A model generated the notes under the pieces. The model saw only the letters and a program-made list of their open reading frames with translations, had not been told where the DNA came from and did no database searches. A program made the position numbers and the translations under genes. Positions 11,740 through 24,726 of a DNA stretch of 64,000 nucleotides are shown one piece after another; within the stretch, counting starts at the first letter, position 1, and every line of letters begins with the position of its first letter. The stretch is from Sindora glabra (taxonomy: Eukaryota > Streptophyta > Magnoliopsida > Fabales > Fabaceae), in assembly GCA_020226215.1 (NCBI GenBank), contig CM035232.1, positions 19,132,316 through 19,196,315 of the forward strand. Reading direction: 5' to 3'.

Positions 11740-11965
11740 ACGTGGGTGCCTTGCATTAGCATTATCCCGTTAGCCGGTAGCATTGCTAATTAAGTAAAGC
11801 ACGAAATAAAATAACAATCAAAATATCTGGCACCGGAGGAACCGGTCCTGACTAGACTAGCAGCCGGTTCCAAGAGGACTAAAATCAAGATAACTGGGTA
11901 CGTCCCGCGTAATTTGAGTACTCGGAACTGGATCGGTACTCTTTGGGGAGTCTATCACCAACGCT
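11740..11965. other. GC-richer island between two direct repeats
   Basis: About 225 bp with CpG-containing words and repeated CCGG cores (GCACCGGAGGAACCGGTCC near 11831, CAGCCGGTTCC near 11861). No ORF is maintained in any frame. It could be a relic promoter, low-copy DNA, or the interior of a small element bounded by the direct repeats. Confidence 0.3.
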
Positions 11966-12089
11966 AAAAGTGATAACCGAAATTATATTTTGAAATTTTT
12001 TATATTTATTAAATTAAGTTTCATAATTTTTAATCATTATATGATAAATTTTATAATAATTTAAAATTTTAAAATTTAAAATGATATTA

Positions 12090-12206
12090 AAAATTATTAA
12101 ATTAAAATTATTTAATCATATTTATTAAAAATAAATAATTATAATTAAATAATTTTAAATTCTATCACTTGATTTTAAATTTTAAATTTGTAAGACATTG
12201 CAACAA
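12090..12206 (+). repeat. Dispersed AT-rich repeat, copy 2
   Basis: Partner of 11552-11668, with a similar sequence in the same orientation about 540 bp further on. Confidence 0.6.
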
Positions 12207-12289
12207 ATAAATTATTATATATAATAATAATCTTTTATTTTCGTTCAAAATTAAATTACAAATTTTATTTTCTGCTTTTTTGATTGACT

Positions 12290-12440
12290 TGCTGTTTCCT
12301 CTCTGGGAAGTTAAGAGAAAAAAGTGCGGTAAGTGGGGCCCGCTTATCGCACCGTCGACGGAGAATGCTGGCAAATGATAATGCGAATATGTTTTCCCTG
12401 TGCTTTGGAGGATGGAACTTTCAATGACAGCTCCCCTCCA
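12290..12440. other. Moderate-GC segment with a TCP-type box
   Basis: Contains GGGGCCC (minus strand GGCCCCAC, matching the class I TCP site GGNCCCAC) and a GTCGACGG word. A promoter relic is possible, but no gene follows on either side. Single motif matches of this kind arise by chance. Confidence 0.2.
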
Positions 12441-12444
12441 CTTA

Positions 12445-13365
12445 TTTATTATTTTCTTAGGGTCATCTTTGGAAATTAATGATGTTTAATAAACTTTACC
12501 CGCAAGCTATGTTCAAAGTATGATACTATTAATTAAATAATTTCATCATTAACGAAAAAAGTAAAAGCTTCTCGGAGGTGCTGTTGCTTGTTTGTGAATT
12601 TCTCAAGTTGGTTAAACGAATATACGCATTATGTACTGTGATTAAGTGGAATTAGTTACCAACAAATTATTAGTTCAATGATCATAAATTGAATTTTAAA
12701 ATATTTCAAATCGGAAAAATTTTGAATTTGATTTTTAAAAATATTATTATTAAAAAATTATTTATTATTTTTATTTTAAATAGGAATTAGTCTCATATTT
12801 AAAAATATAATAAATGAAGCAACATGATGTTACCTTTGAGATTGCTTTCTTTTCATCTGCTAAAATATGCATCCAATTAGATTCATAATATTCTTAAAGC
12901 TTGTTTTACTGTACAAAACGTATGCGCACTCAAAGGCGTAAATGAAACATATCAAGTGAATATATTCTGGATACAAATAAAATGTACTAAATGAAAGTGA
13001 TATCAAAATACGGGGAGGAAATTATATTGATGGCACATAAAATTATGTAACTTGTTTAGATAATCATATAACTTCTCGTTATCTAGAAGCTCCGTATACA
13101 TATATCTATATATAAATCCTTACATCATCTTTATTCGATGAAAAAATTATATTATCAATTTAATTTATATAAATTAATAAATTATATTTATATATATTTA
13201 ATAGAAAAATATTAATTCAAAGTATTTAAATTAAAATTTCATTCTTCTTCATTTCCATAACTATTCTATTTAATAAATTAAAAAATTATCAATGATAATA
13301 AATTAATTATAACATTATTTATTATAATTTTATTATCATTAAATTAATAATATAATTCTTTTATC
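12445..13365. other. Gene-free stretch
   Basis: AT-rich, with no ORF, repeat end or RNA gene seen. A TATATAAAT word near 13110 is not followed by a gene. Confidence 0.5.
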
Positions 13366-13367
13366 TC

Positions 13368-13489
13368 TAAATGAGATAGTAAAGATTATTAACTTCCATA
13401 TAAGAGGTTAGCAATTTTCTCTCTCTCTTTCTCTCTTTATATAATTTTTTTTTCTAAATGAGATAGTTAATAATAAGAGATTAGCAATC

Positions 13490-13525
<36 letters not shown>
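13368..13525. repeat. Tandem duplication ending in (CT)n(TA)n
   Basis: TAAATGAGATAGT..TTAGCAAT..CTCTCTC..TATATA appears twice, at 13368-13445 and 13455-13525. The second copy ends in a clean compound microsatellite, (TC)n at about 13490-13510 followed by (TA)n at 13511-13525. The duplication includes unique sequence as well as the microsatellite. Confidence 0.75.
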
Positions 13526-13529
13526 TAAT

Positions 13530-15715
13530 TCTAAATATTAACAAAAATTTGATTGTTACATCCATCTTTCTGATTGTGATGTGATGAAATTAATTTAAAG
13601 TCGAGGTTGCATTATTCAGTTGTTGTGCTTTCCCCACATGACTTGAAAATTTAAGAATGGGCTGAAGATTATATTATATGTATATGACAAAGTTGTTATT
13701 ATTTGATCTTTTAATTTAATCTGTCTCGTTACCGTTGAAGATTATCAGAAAATAGGATGATTGACATAGATTGTACCGTCGGTGCATTTTGCTATTTGTT
13801 TTGAAGCAGCGAATTGGGCAAGATATGCATCATTTCTTTTTTCTCCTATCAGTTTTGGATGGGTGAAAATATAGTTTTAATTTTAGAATTCATTATTTTT
13901 TATTAAAATTTATAATTTTAAATAAAAATATATTCATCTTTTTTTTTTTTTTAATTTGCCTCATTCGTTTTTAAAAAAATTAAAAGAATTCAAATTTTAG
14001 CAGCAACTAACGTGGGCTATCACGTACATGTCCACAGGACTGGGAGTGACAAAGTCCATTTATATCCAAATAATAATGTAAACTACGTCCATCATATAAG
14101 TAATCAGTGTTAGAAAAATTCATAATCGTTGGTCAGTCTCTATTTTCAAGTTCATAATTGGTATATATTTTATGTATAATTTATGAATTTTGATGACAAT
14201 TTATTTTTATAATATATAAAATAAAATAAAATAAAATAAATTGATTATTTGATTAACAATCGCGCGTCAGGTGATGACGTCTGTTAAGTTTATGTTTTTA
14301 ATTCGTTGTTGCAAACTCATCCAAAGTAGTTGTAAGGCAATTTTCTTATTAAGTCTACCATTGACCAACAATTTATATGATTAACATCTCTAATATCTTT
14401 TTAACCCTGATTAATAAATACATATTGCTTTTTCATTGAACAAATTTCATTCAAGTTTTATTTTATTTTATTTTTACCTCACTGCATAATAACCAATTAA
14501 GGGATTTGAATTTTCAAACAATTTACCAACCTGAGGATATAGAATTTTGCATCTTGTGTGTATGTTTTTTAATATGGCATCTAGTGTTGCAACTTTATCA
14601 AAAGTTCAAAATCTATAGTTTTCTCACAGTCATAAACTGTTCTTCCTCCTATTTACCTGATCATATATATATTTTATTTTATTGGTTAATTTCCATTCCT
14701 TTGAAAAATTAAAAGAGGAAACGAAAGTATCAAAGGCGCACTCATAAACTTTTAATTAATATTCCATTGGGGCTTGCTTCTGAAGCAAACTTCAGGTGTA
14801 GCTTCTTTTCGTTTTATATAACAGGGCAATTTTCTTTTTCCTTTTTTTAATAATTAATAATAACAGGAATAATAAATTATTTAATATATATGCAAAGTCT
14901 AAAGTTTGAACCTAAAACATTAAATAAAAAAAATCCTATGATAATATTAAATGTTCCTACACTGCTAAGAATTCAAAAAAAAAAAAAATCTTTTATTCAA
15001 AGAGGTGTGTATTTCCGATGATTAATTACTACTGGCTACTAAAACCAAATAAAAGATGTTCCCAGTTGAAACATTTCACTGTCGATCCCTTGACCGATTC
15101 ACTTATACATTCAAGTAGCGTATAGCATCAGGATCAGTCACAATATATACTGGAAGATAATGTGCATATATAATTATCATTATGATTATTATTTACAAGT
15201 GTCCAATAACTTAAAGTTTAGTGCTCTGTTGGAACTACTCTTATCCTAAGTTTATGTTGTTTTGTTGACAAAAACACCCATCAATGAGCGTAGAATTTTT
15301 TTTTTCCTGTCAAATTTACTCCATGATACATGGTAAATTGAGTTTTATTTAAATGTTATAATTCTTACGCCTTACCTATCAAGGATATGGGACTCCATTC
15401 CTATTGTTAGCACTTTAACCAATAAGGTGTTGGGGTCAATAGAAAGCATAATATTTTCGACAGATTTTATTGGTTAACGAATAAAAATTTAAATTTAAAA
15501 AATGACCTTTGTTGAAATCGGAAAAATTTATTAATATTTTAATTCACCGAAATGATTTCTGACCTAATGCTTCACAAAAAAACAAATATTGCAAGTCTAA
15601 CACATTTATCTTGTTGTTAAATCGAACAATTTGTGACGAGGTAGTATTCCTATAAATTAGCATGCTCAAGTAAAGTAGTTATTTATTGTTCCATGTAAAC
15701 AAATAACTGATTGGA
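13530..15715. other. Gene-free stretch
   Basis: Contains an (ATAAA)5 pentanucleotide run at about 14216-14240 and a short perfect palindrome TTGCTTCTGAAGCAA near 14775. No credible gene or element end is visible. Confidence 0.5.
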
Positions 15716-15719
15716 AGAA

Positions 15720-16960
15720 TGGGTTCTTTGCAGGTTTGACATTAGAAGGAGTTGCACATTCAGACGACTATATATCTATAAGTAAGGGGATTCTTGTTAA
15801 TATACAAAGGGGACTATTCCCCAAAAATCGCTAAAAATTGACCGCTAATAGTTTGAAGCCTTTTCTTTTAATCGAAATCGAGAAGAAATTTACAATAAAA
15901 TACTAGGAAAAATCCAAATACGCCAAGAGTTTTTGTTGTTATGGGAAAAAGGAGAAGTCCCATTCCAATGAAAGAACTAATGGCTGCTAGGTTCATGAAG
16001 AACTAGCCAAAGCCAAGACTTCCAATCTCCTTTTTTTTTTTTTATTTATTAATGAGTTTATCAGCTTTGATTCGGTCTATTCTAAGTGGTCCATTGGGCA
16101 AGCAGTGAAGGTAAGAGGTCTATACCCATTGCCATAGGACTTTTTTTTCTCTATGGCCCTGTCTTCCTCTTCATTTAGCGTTGTTCCCTAGCAGAAACGC
16201 TGATGTGAATTTGAATTCGTTACCAAGGCTGATAATGCTTTAGCTTTATGGGGAACTCGCTTGTGGACACAAACTATACTTGTCTTATGTGAAGTTCCCA
16301 ATGACGAGATTTGAGAAAAGGAGAAATGGGCAGACTAGGCCCAAAAAGAAAAAAAAAAGGCAAATTATTGCTTCATTTGTAACTAGTAATCACTTTTTTA
16401 GAGGGACTGGACAAGCTTTATTGAAAGAAAATCAATGAAACTTATTCCAGAGGTTTGTGAATGGACTAGGAAGAGATGAAAGATTTACAGGTCTACCCCG
16501 ACCAAGCCAGAGCTCGAACGACATAATAGCTTTGGTCCACATTGTACTTAGACCCTCGAAGTGATCGGCTTGGGCTGGAGCTACTAACGAATGGGATTTG
16601 GCATGTCTTGAGTTCTTTAATCAAAATTCATTCTGTAGCCATAAATCCATCATTAAGTCAAGAACTATTCTTCATAAATTCTTGCAATGCCTTCTGTTTG
16701 TAAGGGCTTTTCATTATAGGCTTTTACATTTGATTAAAGATTAGCTTTTAGCAGACAAAGGACCCGAACTAATCCATATTATGAAGAAAAGAATCTCTGA
16801 AAGCAGAATTTGATTACGACATGAGCTTCCAAGAGTTGCTGGCTTATTGCCCAAAACTGCCATAGAATGGAGCCTTTTTGTAGGAGTCTTCGGATTTAGG
16901 AGTTAGCATGGGTCGAAATCTTTCTTTTGTTCCTTACGCCCACTCTTACCTTTACATAAA
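15720..16960. other. Balanced-composition stretch, possible organelle-derived insertion
   Basis: Base composition shifts from the roughly 25% GC of the neighbourhood to around 40% over about 1.2 kb, and the AT simple sequence disappears apart from T and A homopolymers at about 16030, 16141 and 16350. No ORF longer than about 60 codons is present and no nuclear repeat signature is seen. The texture recalls plant mitochondrial intergenic DNA, so a nuclear mitochondrial insertion is one explanation. A low-copy pseudogene region is another. This is inference from composition alone. Confidence 0.25.
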
Positions 16961-17639
16961 TTTATCCTTTTTTTTTGCAATAATCAGTGTTAACACTGGA
17001 TTATTATATCAAATGAATTAAAAAATTTTACAATATTATGGACAATTACTCCCTTCGTTTTTTTTTATTTGTCGTATTCTAAATTTTTTTTTATTTCTTT
17101 TTATTTGTTATTTTAGAATTTTAATAAAATATTAAATTTTTTTTTCAAATCTATCATTTTTTATTAATAAATACTTTATTATTCTATATTATTAATTCAC
17201 TTACATTTATTTTTTTATATTTTTTTCTCTATTTTCAATTATCTTGAATTTTATGCATAAAAAGTAATCTTGTAAAATTCACTAAAAAAAAATAAATTAA
17301 ACTATTTTTTTAATATGTGTGAAATCAGTTAATGATAACAAATAAATAGGAAGTATTTTGTGAAATGAATACAGGATAATAAATTGTTTAAGAAATAATA
17401 ATGACTAAGTAGAGGAAGTGTTCATTGCCAGACAATTGTCACCTGATGGACTAAGCCAAAACATAAAGTTCAAAAGTCGAATCTAGTGGCAAAAACATAG
17501 AAGAAGAACTCCAATAGAAGAACTTGTTGAAAAAGAACCTTAATTTGACCAGTTCAAAATGCCTCAAAAGATTAAAATTCTAATCAGTGGCACTCCATAA
17601 CAGATAAAACAACAATTTCTAGCATTAAAAAATGAAGGT

Positions 17640-18060
17640 ATATTAGCTAGATTTGACTTATATTTTTCTATTTTTTTGTCTATCTTGCATCACTATTGCA
17701 TAATTGACCTTTAATATCAACATATTTACATTGATTAAAGTGAAAATTAATGTGCATAATAGATAGTGACATTTTTAAAAATAAGTGCCATTGATCATGT
17801 TAATTGAAAAAAAAAAGTTGACATTGTAAATCAATATTATTTAATTGGAAATAAAGAGTTGAAAAATGAGTTAAAAAGATAAAAACTTTCCACATTGGTT
17901 GTTTAAAAATCAATGTAAAAAATAAAGATGAAACATTAGATTTGAAGAGGTTTCAAACATTAGATGTCAATTTCTATATAAAATTGACATTGTAAGTTTG
18001 CCGTAAGTGATATATTTGTAATTATATGTAAAAAATTAGATATCAATTTTAGTAATAGTT
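17640..18060. repeat. CACTA-type subterminal repeat array
   Basis: Repeated words such as GACATTGTAA, AACATTGATT/AATCAATGT and CACATTGGTTGTTT occur in both orientations over about 400 bp. Dense direct and inverted copies of a short motif are typical of the subterminal regions of En/Spm (CACTA) elements. No intact terminus is present here. Confidence 0.5.
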
Positions 18061-18623
18061 AATGTGGAAGCTTTTAGACGCTACTGGTGTCGAAAGTTCT
18101 GTCATAAGCATATCCTCATTTTTATATCTCAAAACTACAAGCAAATTTATTTCGTGTGATGATTTGTTCTCCATTTTTTTGTGCTCTCCACTTGATTTTG
18201 TTTGGCATTTATTTAGTGTCAACCTTCTATCATATTTGATCATTTGCTCATATCTATGTGAGGTATTTTCCACAGTTTTCTTATACTTTGTAAGTATTTT
18301 GTGTTTTGATTGTAGTCTTCGGGGTTTTTATGGTTTAACATTATTCTTTATTGTTGAAAAACTTTCCTTTTTATATTTTAAAATTACCCTTCAATCATTG
18401 TTTACATAATTTATAAGCATTATTTAATGTGGAAAGTTTATATACATGAATACATATCCTATTATATGTATATATTTTCAAAAATATCAATTAGCTCAGA
18501 TGCTATATTTTTAGAGTAACTTTCTATATTAGTGTTAGCTTAATTATTTAGATGATATTTTTGAAAGTATTAATTAGTTATAAGTAAAATTTTGTTCTAA
18601 GATCAAATCGAATGTGATTTTAT

Positions 18624-19024
18624 CACTATTATAGAAATGTCATTCAATGTTAGTTATTTAATATATTCCACATAGGTTATTAACTAATGTATATATAGGC
18701 ATCATTATATATCTAGTATATTTAACATTAGTTTTTAAACCAACATTACATACCTACAGCAACATTTATTTTTTTACAAGAAAATCGATATTTTTAATTT
18801 ATGGATATTATTGAATAATTGAAATATGATATCAATGTTTTATTTAGTAACCAATAGTATTGTCTAATAAGACATCAATTAGTAAATTACCATTAAAAAT
18901 TGATTTTTCATATCTTAAATTTCAAATAAAATGTTGATTTGTTATAAATAACCTATGTTTAATGTGTTATAAAATGATGGTGTTATAACATAATTGATGT
19001 TATTCATTGGTTTTTTTTATAGCT
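18624..19024. mobile_element. Small CACTA-type non-autonomous element
   Basis: Begins CACTATTATAGAAA and ends TTTTTTTTATAG, a degenerate match to CACTA termini. The interior (a CATTATATATCTAGTATA / AACATTAG..AACCAACATTA / AAAATCGAT order) matches 26964-27252, a second copy. Internal GACATCAAT/ATTGATGT motifs occur in both orientations. No coding sequence. The long plus-strand ORF just upstream (18062-18409) is discounted. Confidence 0.5.
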
Positions 19025-19510
19025 TAGAATTTTCCTAGACTCTACTACCCTTGAATAGTATCTGAACATAATTGAAAATTTTAGTAACTCATATTATTAC
19101 ACAAACAATAACAATAATATTCAAGCCCTATTTCAATATTTTTATTGTTAAGAATAATATCCTAAATATAATAAACAACCAATGGCAATAATTTCATACA
19201 TTTATTTTGGTCTAAATAGTAGAAGGCATAAAATATATGGATATTGCAAAAATAAAAAATAATATATCTAAATATTGAGCAAGAACTTATATTATCTTTT
19301 AATAAAATGATCATTAATAGAAACCTTTATGAATCCCATTGTGGCAAAAAAAAAGGCATTAGGATTTTAAAATTAATGTTGTAGGTGAAATATTAATACA
19401 ATATATTTTTATTGGTGAGAAATTTATTACCTAGTTTATGCTATTAAATTTGGTGGTATTGTATGTTGTTTGCATAGTACTTTTGTTATCCTGACCTTTT
19501 GTATAGAAAT

Positions 19511-19910
19511 ATCAATTGATTTACTTTTGTAAGTAAGAAATGTATCATATTTTCTTCAAAAAACTCACGCCACCCAAAATCTTAAATCATAAAATTAGAA
19601 ATACAAAATCCAAACATATGAACAAAATGCAAAATAAATATACATTCTTTATTAAATTTAAAAGAAAAATGAGGCATTTAAATAGACTTTAACATCAAGA
19701 AGAAAACACAAGTGAGAGCGAACAAGTGGTTCAATTTAAGTTAAGGTGATTTTTTTATGATGAAATTGTATCAAACTTCTTACTTACAAAAGAAAATCAG
19801 TTGGTTGATATATCTATCAAGCATTACAAATCTCATTTTTTAATCTACAATTTTGCTTTTCTTTAAAACCAACACCTTAAATTATAAAATTAGAAACGTA
19901 GAATCCAAAC
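19511..19910. repeat. Inverted and direct repeat cluster in CACTA-like DNA
   Basis: ACTTTTGTAAGTAAGAAATG near 19525 is inverted as CTTCTTACTTACAAAAGAAA near 19778 (about 90% identity over 27 bp). A TAAAATTAGAAA..CCAAACATAT block near 19573-19620 is repeated directly near 19868-19915. No ORF is present. Confidence 0.6.
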
Positions 19911-19949
19911 ATATATCAATATAATTTTATATTTGAGGAAAGAAAAATG

Positions 19950-20215
19950 ATATTGTTTAAATATTTCATGTCAATTATAGACTAACCAATGTTTGATAAT
20001 ATTGATTTGTTATTCATCTAATGATAACTTTCTAATGACTGAGCAAAATTTTAAGTTTTCACATCAATTATCTAGTAATATCAATGTAAAATTTTGCTTT
20101 ATCAATTTATTACTTAACTACCTAGACATAATTTTACTTTTTTACATTGGTTGTTTGTATAAAGTTGATGTCATATAATATCCATATTGGTTATTAATAA
20201 ACAACTAACATTAGA
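19950..20215. repeat. CACTA-type subterminal repeat array
   Basis: The same ACATTGGTTGTTT / ATCAATGTAAAA words as at 17640-18060 recur, implying that 17.6-20.2 kb belongs to one or more decayed CACTA elements. Confidence 0.45.
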
Positions 20216-20229
20216 TAGTATCCATATCT

Positions 20230-21351
20230 ACATTTTCTAGATAAAAGAGGCTTATAAGAGAATAGTTAAGTGAAACTGATTATAAGAAACAAAAGGAAGG
20301 TTCATGTTAAGGAAAATTTAGAAATAATTATTTTTATTTTTGGCTTAAATTTGACTTTCTTCTTTTTTTCTTTTAATATTAGTTTTATTTAGAATTTTTT
20401 TTGCAAGCCTCCCCTATTTAGGAACGTAGACATGGACATTTTTTGACAAATATGAAGGGTGTAATATAAATGCAAATGTCATTAATTTGTTTAAATAGAT
20501 CAATAGAACAAAGATTATAACTTTATCTTTTAAAACAATTTCTATAAGTATATTCTTTTTTGTTGCATATTTGTATTTAATTTATATTTGTTCATTTGTT
20601 TAAATCTTAGGAAATGAGCATGTGAAAAATAATAGGAAGTTGATAGGATGAGGATTCAAGTCTTGGGTACCACAGTAAAAGTAGACCTAAGGTAGTTCCA
20701 TTTGAACTCGAGCATACAGTGATATAAGTCACTAACCTAAAATTTCATATGTATTAATAACAATTTTCATTGAAAAAAATGATACCAAAAGAATAATGAA
20801 TTATGAGAAGCAAGCTCACCATTATAAATTCATGTTCATAATTTCAACTTTAATTGTCATAACAATTGCTATTCTTTTACTGCCTCATCCTTACTTCTGT
20901 CATTAGTTAGATTTTGAGTTAAAATGGATTAAAAGCATCTGAGTTCATAAAAAATAACAAATTAGAAACTAAAATTAGTGATCATTTAAGTATGAATTTA
21001 AATGTGTTTAGTGTACATGTATCTAATAATCAATAAGCGAGTCACTTTTTTTAAAAAAATTATGCTTCTTACTTCTAAAACCAATTCTTTAATTTCCAAT
21101 CTGAAACAATAATTTTTAAATTAACTATTACAAATTGAATTTACTTTTATTATAATTTATTTAATCTTAAATTATTAGTTTATATTAAAAATGTTATTAA
21201 ATATATGATATAAAATCTTTAATTATTATTTTATATTTAAATTCTTTTACAAAAATGATTAAAACTATTTAGAAAAATAGAAAATATTTAGAAATCGATT
21301 TGTTAAGTCTATAAATTACAAGTTTTAAAAATTAAAATTTTAATTATACAA
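20230..21351. other. Gene-free stretch left of the copia element
   Basis: AT-rich, with no ORF or element end. It is probably continuous with 26746 onward, interrupted by the copia insertion at 21357-26745. Confidence 0.45.
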
Positions 21352-21356
21352 TTTAT

Positions 21357-21835
21357 TGTTGGAAGTATGAATTAAAATCTCAAAATATGAAATTGATTAT
21401 AATAAAATTATGAGCATACCTGAAGCATAATTTGATGAGGTCATGACTGATCTGAATGATGATGAGTAGAATTACAACTTACTTCACCCTTTAGGTTATC
21501 CAGATAAAGAGAGAGAGGAAGAGAAAATTTTTAGGAGTGTGGGAATCCTTATTTTTTAGTATCAAAATAGTAACTCTGATCTCTATATTTAAGGTCAGAC
21601 TTGTGATAGGAAACTATTAACCACTAAAGGGCTGTAGGTTGGGACCTCTACTCATATGAACTTATGCATAATCCAACCTATCGTGAATCATACACATTAA
21701 ATCAGGGCCCAATCTGTTTTATACTTAATGTTAAAATACAAAATTAATTATTTGAATAAATATTTCATTAATTAATTAATACTAATCCACATAATATTTC
21801 TAATAAAATTAATTATTTTATTTTAAAATATAACA
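21357..21835 (-). repeat. 3' LTR of the copia element
   Basis: 479 bp, TG...CA ends on both strands. In element polarity it follows the polypurine tract at 21836-21846. Confidence 0.92.
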
Positions 21836-21850
21836 ATCTCCCACTTGGAT
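21836..21850 (-). promoter_or_regulatory. Polypurine tract of the copia element
   Basis: The minus strand reads CCAAGTGGGAGAT directly abutting the 3' LTR, the characteristic plant copia plus-strand primer. Confidence 0.85.
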
Positions 21851-22639
21851 AATATTAATTAATTATATGGAATAATTGAAACATCAATAATTGAGTAATT
21901 AGTTATACATTAAGTTATAAACTTAATTCAAAGAATGAGACTACATAGAATCATTGAATCCGATAGAGAGATAAGTGATATAATGTCTCATAATCTGAAA
22001 AGAACAGAATAAAGTTTAGTCTTTTGACTACAACTCAGAAGAGAAATAACTCAAAATCATTGAATCCGATAGGGAAACAAATGATTTATATATATGTATG
22101 GAATATATTGCCAGTTCAATATCCAAACTGAGTAATGATTATATAAATGGAATGAGACTATACAGAATTACTGAATCCAATAGGGAGACAAGTGATGTAA
22201 AATTAATGTCTCATAATTTTAATGCAACTGGATATATATAAGGTTAGTCTTTTGACCACAGTTTATAAGAGAAACTCAAAATCATTAATTCAATAGGGAA
22301 GCAAATGATTTATATATATAAAACATATCACCAATGTTTCAATATAAGCAATTTATTGGTCACAGACATCAACAAAATAAAACGAGCATATCTCAAACTC
22401 CCACTAAACTAAGGCTTTATCAAAAGATTTAATAAGATCCATATAAGTTGCTTAATTTTTAAATACTCCTATAGGTAAGCCTTAAGTCAACGGATCACTA
22501 GCATGTTTCCACTAGGATTGTTTTCAATGCGAGTCCGAGATTCAATAATCTTATCTTTCTAACAAATAAGAATTTAATATTAAAATGTTCAATACGACTA
22601 GAATTCCTGTAGTTTTGAGAGAAGCACATAGCAGAAGAA

Positions 22640-24560
22640 TTATTGCAATAAAAATTGGTAGAGATCATGATATAAAATTAACCAATTACATGCCAGATAT
22701 CAACTTCCTTAACCATATAGCCTAACAAGTGGCCTCATAATATGCGATAAACTCTGCTTCCATAGTTGAGGTAGCTGTGAGTGTTTATTTAACACTTTTC
22801 AATAAAACAACTCCTCCAAATATCATAAAGATGTATCCAGATGTTGACTTATGATCATATATGTATTAGGTATAATCAAAATCTGAATAATTAATATCCT
22901 CAAGTAAATAAGATCATCTACAAGTTAACATATGATTCTTGGTATATTAAAGATACTTTATTTCTTTCTTGGTCGCTTTCCAATGATCCATCCTAGGGTC
23001 ACTTGAGTATCTTCCAAGCACACTAATAACAAAAGCTATATCTAAACGAATGTAAACCTGTGCATTCATAAGATTACTAATAGTGGAAGCGTAAAGAATC
23101 TTGTCCATTTCAACCTTTTTCAATATCAAACCTGAGAGTAATATGATTGAGATAACATATCGTCTTTCTAAGTAGGCGTTGGATTAGACGCACAGGTATC
23201 CATTTTAAATCTTTCAAGCATCCATTCAATTAAATTGGCTTAGTACAAACCCAAAATACTATGAGTTCTATCACGATGGATCTAAATTTTAAAATAAAAG
23301 ATGTTTTGTCAAAGATCAAAGTGACATGATAACATGCGTTTTGACTTATCTAAATTAATTGAGTTTTTAGCCAACATAATGTCATTAACATAAAGCACTA
23401 AGATGATAAAATTACCCTAATAAATTTATGAAAATTCCTATAAGTACACAATATATTCATATGATATTGCAATTCTCTAAACCCTTTAAGTTTGTCTAAA
23501 CTTAATGGCTAGCTGATTAAGTTCTTTAATATGAGGATCTTTATTTATATGAACTAGACTGTTAATATTATCTCTTCTAGTGGTGAGGGAATCAAGATAG
23601 GTATAGGCAGAATGGTGGTCTTGTCATGTAAATTGATAACCCTAAGCATCGAACTCCCACTATTCAAGCCATTCTTAAAATAAAATATCCGATTAAACTT
23701 AATTATCTTGTTACTATAAGTGGGATAATAAAATCTATAACCTCTTGATCCAATTCAGTACTTAATGAAGAACCCACTGATTGTTCTAGAGTTTAATTTC
23801 TTCAACTAGGGATTATATGGTCTCATCTTTACTTTACAACCCCACACTTAAAAGTTCTAAAAAATATGAGAAATTTAGGTTTAACAACACACCTTTATTT
23901 TACCAATCTTTCTAATCTCTCTCTTTAGGAAATATTGGTCTAAAATTGATCCTATAAAATGAAAGAATTCTAACTCATTCTAAGTTATTTATGCCTAATT
24001 ATAACATTGATGGGAATATCAGAAGATACAACAGGATGATCTTTCAAATTCAAATGATATGGATTATTTTGTAAGGTGACATACCAAAAATAGCAAAATC
24101 ATAATAAATTTCAATCTTTCATTTCCTTGTCAAAAGGAATACCTATAATTTTCTAAAATAGAACTAGAAATCAAATTCTTTATGGCAAAAGGCACATAAA
24201 CGACATTATTCAGATATAAAATGTATCTAGAGGATAAACATAAAGAAACTGATCCTATGTATTAAACTTCAACCTTACTTCCTGCTACTCCTAAGATAGT
24301 CTTCTCTCTCTCACTTGGGATCCGCCAGTTCATGAGCCCTTTTAAAGAGTTTGCAACATGAACAATTACATCAAAACCCAACCACCAAAATTCAGAAGAT
24401 GTTTTAAGATTATTGGACTCAAAACACGTTAAAGCTAGGCGGATATAATTGAATTTCTTTTCAACAACTTTCATGTATTCCACATCAGTATCCTTGTTTG
24501 GGATAATCTCTCTAATTCCTTTTTCAATAGTGAACCTAATCACTGCCAAATAGATCTAGT
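22640..24560 (-). pseudogene. copia pol remnant (protease, integrase C-terminus, RT, RNase H)
   Basis: Pieces in several minus-strand frames give the normal copia order. Protease lies at about 24550-24262: CFESN and SSEFWWLGFDVIVHVANSL, where the usual WWLDSGAT active site has lost its D-S-G. The integrase C-terminus is at about 23880-23700: VWGCKVKMRPYNPQ, RTISGFF and GYRFYYPTYSNK. RT is near 23381-23392, with YVND instead of catalytic YVDD. The RNase H and connection region is at 23129-22640: YASTISNLMNAQ, LDIAFVISVLGRYSSDP, STSGYIFM and TATSTMEAEF. Stops and frameshifts are frequent and active-site residues are lost, so the element cannot be autonomous. Confidence 0.92.
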
Positions 24561-24726
24561 TTGACTTATACCATTATTTGTAATAGATCTTATTTACAGC
24601 ACTAGACTCAGGTAATAGATTAGTTGGCTTCGGTTCTCTAAGAGCCAAATCTTCCTTAGAGATTGTTAGGTACATGTTCAAAGACTCTTTCCATTCATTA
24701 TAGTTTGTTCCATTAAGAGTCCTCAT
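24440..24726 (-). pseudogene. copia gag N-terminal remnant fused to protease
   Basis: An ATG at 24726 opens MRTLNGTNYNEWKESLNMYL, a good match to the start of copia gag (NGxNYxEWK). A stop-interrupted stretch follows to IREIIPNKDTDVEYMKVVEK, the next conserved gag block. Within a few residues the sequence passes into protease-type CFESN..WWL. Most of capsid and the CCHC nucleocapsid are therefore missing, an internal deletion of several hundred base pairs with its junction near 24440-24460. Confidence 0.82.

Noticed and set aside
12290..12440. Promoter for a minus-strand gene around the GGCCCCAC box
   Set aside because: No gene follows downstream on either strand; a single 8-bp motif is not enough.
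18049..18409. Overlapping ORFs on both strands (115 and 74 codons)
   Set aside because: No recognisable domain; the plus reading is generic hydrophobic translation of T-rich DNA and sits in CACTA subterminal sequence.
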